Source: Chamaecrista fasciculata (taxonomy: Eukaryota > Streptophyta > Magnoliopsida > Fabales > Fabaceae). From it: a DNA stretch of 64,000 nt. The notes under the pieces are model-generated. The model was not told the origin of the DNA, made no database searches, and saw only the letters and a program-made list of their open reading frames with translations. The stretch covers positions 75,530 to 139,529 of the forward strand of contig QANZ01043648.1 of assembly GCA_003254925.1 (NCBI GenBank), given 5' to 3'. A program made the position numbers and the translations under genes. Shown in pieces: positions 55,548-64,000 of this stretch; within the stretch, counting starts at the first letter, position 1, and every line of letters starts with the position of its first letter.

Positions 55548-58500
55548 ATGGCTAAACCAAAAGCTCCAAGAAGAACCCTAGAGTCGTACACAGTCAAACC
55601 TGGAAACAAAACCATTAGAGGTAATAATTAACGGAAACGCCTCTTCATTTTCTTGTCTTGAACCTTTTACTTTTCAATCTTGTAGTTTTCTCGAGAAAAT
55701 TTGATGGTTTCTGTATACCGTTTCTTGCTTTGATTCTTTTCTAATGTGTACTTCTTTCGCTGTTTTAGCCGGCGACTGCGTGCTTATGCGGCCGTCGGAA
55801 CCGTCAAAGCCGTCGTATGTGGCGAGGATCGAGCGGATCGAAGCCGATTCTCGTGGCGCCAACGTGAAGGTCCATGTCCGGTGGTATTACCGGCCGGAGG
55901 AGTCAATCGGCGGCCGGAGGCAGTTTCACGGTTCCAAAGAGGTTTTTCTCTCTGATCACTATGATGTTCAGAGTGCCGACACGATCGAAGCCAAGTGTAT
56001 GGTTCACAGTTTCAAGAGCTACACGAAGCTCGACGCCGTTGGAAACGACGATTTCTTCTGTCGGTTCGAGTACAATTCGGCCACCGGAGCCTTCGATCCT
56101 GATAGAGTTGCCGTGTATGCTGATTTATTGTTCTTGCTTTGTGTGATTGGTTTCGGATTTTGGTGTTGTTTTAGCTAGATATTGACCTTATATGCTGGTC
56201 TTCTCTATGCTAGACTTTTTTGGCTAAAATTAACTCTTTAATTTTAACAAGTTGTGCTACTAACGACCAGATTCTCTGCATCTAACAATTAATTCATTCA
56301 GAATATGGTAAGCTGATGGAGCTGAGGTTTTATTGCGATTTTTTGCTCTGTAGGTTTCATTGGTAGTTGTTACGCTAATTATACGTGAAGTCATATGCTT
56401 TGTTCATGTGGTGATCGTTGTTTAACTTTTCGCTGCAGGTACTGTAAATGTGAGATGCCCTACAACCCCGATGACTTAATGGTCCAGTGTGAGGGTTGCA
56501 GTGATTGGTAAGTTGAACGCGTAAGACGATGCCGTCTCTAATTGATTTTACTTTTGCTCCACTGATTTGTCCAATCTTTATCACCTGTTTAGTTTTCTGG
56601 ACACTAATGTCTCTAGTTCTCAAAAACCCCACTTCTCTTTCATACTCTGCTTGTACATGTGTGTGGTTGTTGTCTTGTGGATGTATTTTTAATTTTTAAA
56701 CATGCATGACTCTGCATATAGTTACATGTCTTAAAATTCCTGTCAGTTTAGATAATATTTACTAGTATTGTACATCACCATATAACTAGTTTCAGATGGA
56801 ACCTGAAGAAAGCAATTCTCTTCGATATATCACATTGTTCAGCTTTATGGCTGCCCTGATGTTGATCAGTGTAGAATTGGCACCTTACACATTTGTGCAG
56901 TGCTGCCTGAGTGCTAACAAACTTGAATACATGAGTCGACTTGTATATCTCTATTAAGCATAACATGTGAAATTGATGAATTTAGTATATGGAAATTGAA
57001 TAAATGAAGAGTCAATAAAGGTTGACTGTTGAATATGGATAAACTTATATTCATTTGTGTTATATAATTTTTTATATACATTATCATTCTTTATTTGGCA
57101 TGACTCTTGCATTGATCAGGTATCTTATTTTATTTATTTCATATTTTGTTAGTTTATATAGAGACTTAACATAATCTCCTAGTCTCATAAAATTCAACCT
57201 TATAAATTTAAAGTAAATTAATCAAAAGTTTTGAAATTTCTTTCATTGAATCATTGAAACATGTATTGCTATTTATAATTTATATGGCAGTATATATATA
57301 CAATTAATGATAAATCTACCTAAGACCTTGAATGGATACAACTCTGAGCAATGTATATAATCTGATACTTCTATTAGTTTGCATTCACACTTTGTATCTA
57401 CATTCCAAAGTTTTGACTTAGTTTATAGCTCCCATAAATAATTATAAGATGTTATTTATATATGCATGAATAGTAATACAAGGAAAGTCGGGAGTGGAAA
57501 TTTGGGAAAGGTTCAGAACATTTATTTCATTCAGCGATTCTAAATGCCTCTTGTTTATATCAAAAAGGAGAAACTGCTTTGTTGTTATTTCCGTGGCAAC
57601 TTAAAGTTAGCACAGACTATTTGAGGAATAGAGCCTTAGATGGTAAAAGGTGATGAACTTGAATCCTCAATGATCGGAATTACCAAACTGGTCAACTTAA
57701 ATCTTTCTTCGTTTCTCCAGCAATGTTTATGTTCTGGTCACTGTTGTCAATCTTTTAGGTGAGATGCTTATACTTGCTTGAAAGTTAGTCGAAGGCTTGT
57801 TTTGTGATTGCTGTAATTTATGAATGTTCTTATTTGAGGCATTGCCAATTTTCAAGGTTCATTGGAAAGCCAATTTTAGCCAATGTACTAAGAAGATTCA
57901 TTTCTAGGCTATTAGACTGTTTGACAAGTCTGGATAAATTGGAGAATTGTCGTTATAATACCTTTTCCAAAGAATTTTTGAATGTTTAAAATAGTTTTTT
58001 ATTATATAAGCCGTTATAATCTGGTTGTTTGGGCTTGGGTTAATATTCAGCCTAATATTTTGGGTTCAGGTTTCATCCTGCTTGTATAGACATGACTGTG
58101 GAAGAAGCTGAAAGGCTTGATCACTTCTTTTGTGAAAGTTGTTCTGCAGAAGGTCAACAGAATTTGCAAAATTCTCATTCTACTTCAAGAATCGCAGATA
58201 CTAAGGTATTTCTAGCTACTGTAGTTTGATTGTTTACGTTTTTATTTTAGCCTCTAATCACTGTTTGAATTGGCTTGTCCATGCATTGGAGATAGTAATT
58301 TAATATCTTCATCTTTTGTCTATTTGTTTGTCAATTCAGAAATTACATCATGCATGATGCACCTCTATAATTCTGCATTTGTAAATACTTGATCCTTTTT
58401 ACATGAAAATCGTGCCTCAATTTTTAATTCCTAGAATGTTGGTACTATATATATAATTGGCTTTAGCCATGGAAAATGCAAAGCATTATGGTTTTATCTG

Positions 58501-59272
58501 AGTTATTACTTGAAATTATTAAGGGAAAAAAATGAAAAAGTTACATGCAAATGTTTATATCAAGCTTAAGCTCACACTAGAAAGATTTGATATAGAGTAA
58601 AAGTTTAAATTGATTCTTAAAAGATATACGAGTTAACAACTCAATCTTTAAAAATCTAGTTTATACTCTTTAATTCTTGAAAGTCATGAAACCTATTATA
58701 GTAATTTTGTTCTTACAAGGAAAAAACCTACTATTTGATCCCTGAATTTGCACCGAGTCAGTCCTTGAATAATTGAAATACACGATGACGATTTGGTTTT
58801 TGAATTTGAATTGATTTTATACTTTTTGGTTCCTAAATTTGTACTAAATTAATACTTTTTTGTCCCTGAATTTATATCTTTTGGTCTCTAAATTTGACCC
58901 ATAGACCAAGCCGTTAACAATTGCAAATTTTCAATAATTTAGGGACTGAGTCGTATATTTAATATTTTGATTATTCGGGGACTAATTAGTAATTAGTTGA
59001 CTCGATGTAAATTCAAAGATTAAATAGTAGGTTTTCTCTTTTTACATGTTAGTCCCTATATAATAGGTTTAAAGGACTAAACTATATTGCCTCCACAATT
59101 TTCAAAAACTAAAGTTTATAAACTAAACTTTTAGTGATTGAAGTGTCATCTCGTATATCATTCAGGGACTAAATTATATGTTTACTCAATTGTTATTTAA
59201 TTAGACTGTTAGCATAGTGGCATTCATGTTTGGTAAGCAATGCAGGTGGATACAAAACGCCGTCGAAGGTGA
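55548..59272 (+). CDS. SHL: SHL/EBS-type BAH-PHD histone reader
   Basis: Five exons, 55548-55620, 55769-56114, 56439-56507, 58070-58205 and 59246-59272, join in phase to give 216 residues. The basic start [20 protein letters not shown] is followed by a BAH domain at about 24-140 ([55 protein letters not shown]) and a PHD finger at about 141-192 ([30 protein letters not shown]) with all zinc ligands. Plant SHL and EBS bind H3K27me3 through BAH and H3K4 methylation through PHD and repress floral-time genes. [16 protein letters not shown] and [11 protein letters not shown] fit SHL, while the ending VDTKRRRR is EBS-like, so SHL is preferred but not certain. The 15-nt C-terminal-coding part of exon 5 is tiny (27 bp with stop). 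Intron 4 holds a repeat element. Confidence 0.92.
58727..59040. mobile_element. Long-inverted-repeat element in SHL intron 4
   Basis: The left arm AAAACCTACTATTTGATCCC, then GAGTCAGTCCTTGAATAATT, pairs with the right arm ending AAATAGTAGGTTTTCTC. It matches the family at 8363-8692. It ends about 205 bp before the acceptor of the last exon. Confidence 0.6.
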
Positions 59273-59794
59273 TAATAATAAGTACATAATAAGCTTAAAA
59301 TGAGGTAGATGAGATCCTATATGGGCGTTACTGAAGTGAAGACCTTGCTACCAAACAAATAAGGAGGCAGGCAGTGTTGTCTACGGTAAACTTTAGTCTT
59401 TCTTCTACTCTTAGCGGGAAAAAGACTGATCTGGAAATGTTTGTTTAGTGTTTTCTTTTACTTGGTTTGAGTGAGTGAGTGATCATCCCGTTTCCTCTAA
59501 AAGTCGTGGATGTTTGCTTGTTTGTGTCTGTAATTATGTGATGTAGATTCCTTACCTCCTCTTCTAGTCCTTGTTTATTACTTGGAGGACTATTGTAAAG
59601 TACCATAACTTAGTTATGAGTTATGATCATAAATACAGTTTTTTTTTTCTAATATATATCTATATCTGTATTATTATATTTGACTTTGGGTTATTTTGAT
59701 TGAATGAATTTTGCTATGAAATTTTGAAAGTAAAAGAAAGTAGTAAGAAGAAATTAAATGACTTTCTACTGTTTCGGTCTTTAATAATAAAGGA

Positions 59795-60055
59795 AAGGCA
59801 AAAGTACCCCCAAAGTATGGGGTTAGTTTCAGTTATATCTCTCAAGTTTTTTTTGTCAATTATACTTATGATTTTTTTTTTTTGTATCAATTATATTTTC
59901 AATTTGAAGGTACAATTGACTCAAATATGGAATATTAGAGGTACAATTGACTTAAATATAAAACATTTGAGTTACAATTGACCAAAAACATTTTGGAGTC
60001 ACAACTGAAATTGATGTCAAACTTTAGGAGTATCAAGAATACTATTCCCTAAAAT
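59795..60055. mobile_element. Short GGCAAAA-family inverted-repeat element
   Basis: The left end GGCAAAAGTACCCCCAAAG with TTAGTTTCAGTTATA pairs with the right part (CACAACTGAAATTGATG, then AGGAGTATCAAGAATACTATTCC). At 260 bp it is close to a MITE made of only the two arms of the 49310 family. It lies some 520 bp downstream of the SHL stop. Confidence 0.55.
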
Positions 60056-60326
60056 AAACTTCTCATAAAGGACATGTAAAGCAACTAGTGTGTGTATATA
60101 TATATGAAAAGCAATAATATAAATCTCAAATTTTAGTAATGTTTCTTAGCCATTATGTTGAATTGTTGATTGTTAAACATAATATGCATATTCTTACCCA
60201 AAAAAAAACATAATATGCATATAATGGGTACTCAATCGTCAGAGTATTATGTTTGGCAGTGACCTAACCCAACTAATCTGACGCGATTGCTGATATACTT
60301 ATATGGGTGATGGGTAGTTCGAACGT

Positions 60327-60460
60327 GAACACTAAACAGAGATTTAAAAGTCACTATCTTATGGCTCATTCTTCTGTTTCCTTCTGCCTGCAACAATTTT
60401 CTGTGTAAGTAGACTATTACTATGAACACTAAACAGAGATTTAAAAGTCACTATTTTATG
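60327..60460 (+). repeat. Direct repeat of about 37 bp, 96 bp apart
   Basis: GAACACTAAACAGAGATTTA followed by AAAGTCACTAT(C/T)TTATG occurs at about 60327 and again at about 60423. The 60 bp between the copies do not belong to either. Surroundings to 61319 are AT-rich and otherwise empty. Confidence 0.7.
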
Positions 60461-61319
60461 AATATTCAGAGTCGATGGTTTCAGTTTCAGTATACTATTT
60501 CCAGACAGTTTAGTTGCAGTGATTTTAAATTAGATGTTCAAACATTACAAAAGATAAAGGGATTGTAAAATCATATTTCGGATCCCGGTGAAATCCTTTA
60601 GTTAGTGAGGAGTTGGACGATTATTTGTTTTTCTTTTTCCAACGGACTAAACTATTTGTTAATTTTAAATACATTTTCATTACTTTTTTTCATATCTATA
60701 ATTACTAAAACTAAAAAAATAAATAATCAATATGAATATGATATTATTTTAATTCAATATATATAAAATATTTAATATTTATTTTTTTAATTTTATATTT
60801 TTTATCACATAAAATTTATAAATATTAAATATATATATATATATATTTACTATTATGAATAGATGTCGATAAAAATATGAATAGATTTTCTGATTATCTA
60901 TCATCAAACATGTTGACATTAAATTTGAACGGGGACTCAACAAAAGTTTGAAATTCTCATTGAATATGAATATTCTGATCTTTCTTAACTATAACCCAGA
61001 GTATCTCTCAGTGATCATTTTTGTTATTTTACTCTTAAGGAATTTATAATTTTTTAAATACTGTATCATTAATTTATTATGATGAAAATAACAAATTTAA
61101 AATTTTTTTATTAAAATTTGGATAATATATAAATAAAAAAATTCTTGAACCTTATTTTGTGTATAATTAACGTGTTAATTATAAAAAGTGAGAAAATAAA
61201 TTTTTCTATTATCTTTCACCAATTTTCAAGACTTTATTTTTCGTTTCATAAAAAAAAAACTCTATTTTTCGTGAGTAAAATTTTTTTCTACCAGAAAAAG
61301 TTTTTTTTTTAAATATACA

Positions 61320-62108
61320 TTTTGGACTTAAATTTTTAGTGAAATGCTCAAATTGGTCCCAAATGTTGTTATTTAGTTTCATTTTGGTTCAAAACTGTTG
61401 AATGTAGTCATATCTCTCTCGTTTTACGTTTAAATGTGATGAGTCCAGAGTTACATGTTACTTTTGATTAGTACTTTCTTTATCCAGTTGGGACAATCAA
61501 TGAACAAAATAAATCGAATTCAAAAAATGAGTCGTTCGTTTCAAGGTTAAACCAACCAAGTTAGTCATATCTTTATCATTTAAATTCGAATATTATGAAT
61601 TCGAGTTGCAGGTTACTCTTAACGGGTCATTTTTTTGCCCAATGGGGACCGTCAACAAATGAAGTTAAATCGAGTTCAAAAGTGAGTTTGAGACTAGTTT
61701 TTCATCATTCTTTTTTACTTTTTGTTTCCAAATCCGCTTTTAAACTCAATTTAATCTCATTTACTTACGTTCTCGATTGAGTGGAAAAAGAACTCGTTAA
61801 GAGTAACTTGTAGCTCTGAATTTCTTATATTTGAACTTGAAATAATAGAGATATAACCAATTTTATTTGACCTTATTTGTTGACAGTGCTATCTAAATAG
61901 AGAAAGTAATCGTCAAAAACAATACATAATTTTGGACTATCACATTCAAACTTGAAAGTTGAAACAAGATATATATAACCATTTTTCTGTAAATTTGGAC
62001 CAAAATGAAGCTAAATGACAACATTTAGGACCAATTTAAACATTTTGTAACGTTGAAGACCAAAATGAACTCAAGGGCATACATTTTGGACCAATTTGAA
62101 CATTTGAC
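61320..62108. mobile_element. Long-inverted-repeat element (AAATGAGGTCAAATT family)
   Basis: The left arm (TTTTTAGTGAAATGCTCAAA, then TTGGTCCCAAATGTTG) pairs with the right arm, which ends TTTTGGACCAATTTGAACATT at about 62080-62108. It contains the family phrases GTCATATCTCTCTCGTTTTA and GACCGTCAACAAATGAAG. It ends about 320 bp before the purple acid phosphatase start codon, so it lies in or next to that promoter. Confidence 0.6.
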
Positions 62109-62427
62109 CTAAAATTTTAATGCTACGTCAAAATTATTTATTTATCAATCAAACAACTTCATAACCAAAATAATACAAGATTTTGCATGCATATAATAAA
62201 ACCATGTATCGAAAAGCCAGACAGTCAAGTTTTACGCTTTCAACGGTAAATCATAATCATATATTCATTCATTTCGCTGTTTGACGTGGAAAGCAAAAGC
62301 AAAAGAAAATGCTTGCTGATTTGATGGAAAATTCTGATTTGCAGATTCGTGCGAAACATTGAATATTCTTCGATTTATGAATTGTTATACACGATGAAGA
62401 ATAACACATTAGGTTATTAATTGAGAG

Positions 62428-63895
62428 ATGAATTTTGTGTTTGAGAAGATGGATCCTCCGAAATCCCTTCGTTTTGCTTCGATAGTGGTGGTTCTAGGTT
62501 TTCTTCTTCTAGATGTGGCTGATTGTGGCAAGACCAGTCTATTTGTTAGAAAAATTGAGAATAACGTGGATATGCCACTCGATAGCGATGTTTTCGCAAT
62601 TCCTCCTGGTTATAATGCCCCCCAACAGGTTCCTCTCTCTTTTATGCATTTTTTGCACTAGCTAACTACTACATTGTTCTTGCATTCAAATTCTCTGTAT
62701 TCATTAACTTCTCTAAATTGATCGTTTTCGAGTTAAGTTGTGATTGATGGATGAGTACATCAAAGATAAACTTAGATTCCGTTCAATTTCCTCCCTAATT
62801 GTCTCATTTGAGAAATTCTTTCAAGTGAAATTCCGTTGTTTTAGGTTTAGTTTCGAAACGTTTGATTTGAAGCAGTGGAATCTAATTGCTAGCATGTAGT
62901 TAACCTTCAGTATGAATTGATTTAATTTGTGGATTTTTTGGATTAAGGTTCATATCACACAAGGGGACCTTGTGGGAAAAGCAGTGATAGTGTCTTGGGT
63001 GACTGAAAACGAACCAGGTTCAAATGAAGTACGTTACTGGAGTGAGAACAACGAGGAAAAGAAACTGGCTGAGGGACAAGTTATTACTTATAGATATTTC
63101 AATTATTCATCTGGTTTTATTCATCACTGTACAGTAAAAAATTTAGAGGTAAGAGTTCAATTCCATATGTTTATGATTTTCATTTTCCACTTGCTGAACT
63201 CAAAGTTGCCGAGAGTTCAATTGTTGATAAATATGTTTCTTTTTGGACAGTTCAATACCAAATATTACTACGAGATTGGACTTGATCATACTACCCGAAA
63301 GTTTTGGTTCATAACCCCTCCTGAAGTAGGCCCGGATGTGCCGTACACATTTGGTCTCATAGGTAAAAGTTTAATGTATTAAAACTAATACAGGGTTGGT
63401 TGCTTTATAGAGTACTATTGTGATGCATGTCAGTACTTTTCACCTCTCGGGGAAGTTTTGTTTATTCACTCTTTCGATGTGCATTTGATAGTTTCAAGTG
63501 TTCTACTGAAACTTGTATTAATGAGGCAAAATGAAAAGTAGAAGTGTTTGTTTGCTCGTTAGTTGCTATGAATTGTTGAGTATCATGCATAGTGAACTTT
63601 AGGACTAATGCATGATGTTTATGTTCCTTACATGTTTGTTAATACTAATTTAGCATTGTTTGCAGGGGACCTCGGCCAGACTTTTGATTCAAATAAGACG
63701 CTTACTCACTATGAAATGAACCCTAGAAAAGGACAAATTGTGTTGTTTGTTGGAGACCTTTCTTATGCAGATAATTATCCAAATCATGATAATGTTAGGT
63801 GGGATTCTTGGGGAAGATTTGTAGAAAGAAGCGTTGCTTATCAACCTTGGATATGGACCACAGGAAACCACGAACTTGATTTTGCTCCAAACATT
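62428..63895 (+). CDS. Purple acid phosphatase, first four exons (gene runs off the window)
   Basis: Exons 62428-62628, 62948-63148, 63251-63362 and 63666-63895 join in phase; further exons lie beyond 64000. The start could also be the ATG at 62449 ([10 protein letters not shown]); both lead into a signal peptide with a hydrophobic core ([15 protein letters not shown]). The N-terminal fibronectin-like domain has [18 protein letters not shown] and [19 protein letters not shown]. The metallophosphatase part begins with [13 protein letters not shown], then [23 protein letters not shown] and TTGNHELDF, which supply the iron and second-metal ligands seen in this family. The sequence is closest to the PAP10/PAP12 group of secreted phosphatases that release phosphate from organic esters during phosphate starvation. 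The C-terminal metal ligands are not in the window. Confidence 0.9.
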
Positions 63896-64000
63896 GTAAG
63901 CTTTGATTTAATTGAGTTTTTAACTTGGTATATTTTTTTTATTGTTAGTTGGATTCTGTGTGTTTTTGTTGTGCACTTGTAAGTTTAACCTTGATATTGT

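Noticed and set aside
55746-56146. Alternative plus-strand frames across SHL exon 2
   Set aside because: The BAH domain lies in the other frame and splices in phase with both neighbours.

Overview
This window is nuclear DNA of a flowering plant, almost certainly a eudicot. The evidence is the AT-rich base composition, GT-AG introns of 80 bp to 3 kb, and the gene families: a CrRLK1L receptor kinase, a plastid IMPL2/HISN7 phosphatase, SUMO E1 subunit SAE2, a SHL/EBS BAH-PHD reader, a purple acid phosphatase, an OXS3-like protein and a RING protein. I cannot name the species. Short N runs (46825-46838, plus single N's near 17803, 54353 and 54591) mark assembly gaps.

Layout of host genes: a RING-finger protein (+, 5838-10488), a single-exon CrRLK1L kinase (-, 18196-20808), IMPL2/HISN7 (-, nine coding exons, 25580-30278), a two-exon OXS3-family protein (+, 36256-37982), SAE2 (-, eleven coding exons, 42825-47066), a SHL-type histone reader (+, five exons, 55548-59272), and the first four exons of a purple acid phosphatase (+, 62428 to the window end). 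The exon structures were assembled by hand from splice signals, and every exon-exon phase closes. These genes are independent units, as is normal in plants; I see no operon-like or pathway clustering.

The space between and inside genes is filled mainly by non-autonomous DNA elements whose two halves are inverted copies of one another. At least eight are bounded by perfect 9-bp target-site duplications, which places them in the Mutator-like (MULE) superfamily; a ninth has a TSD with one mismatch. Their arms carry ladders of a GGTCC-like box spaced about 31, 29, 31 or 32 bp apart. The same spacing recurs across families whose other sequence differs. Two elements carry recognisable host gene fragments (Pack-MULEs): an LRR receptor kinase of the RKL1/RLK902 type at 12077-13143, and the start of the plastid 2-oxoglutarate/malate translocator DiT1 at 34440-35583. 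The DiT1 element is flanked by a direct duplication of about 180 bp instead of a 9-bp one.

Other repeats are two hAT MITEs with 8-bp TSDs (one nested in a LINE), a Tourist-like MITE, a GGTTCGAACC-type MITE, a 5'-truncated LINE, a probable SINE, an old broken copia relic, a 178-bp intronic tandem duplication, a tandem repeat with telomere-like TTTAGGG blocks, and a small hairpin just downstream of the receptor kinase gene.
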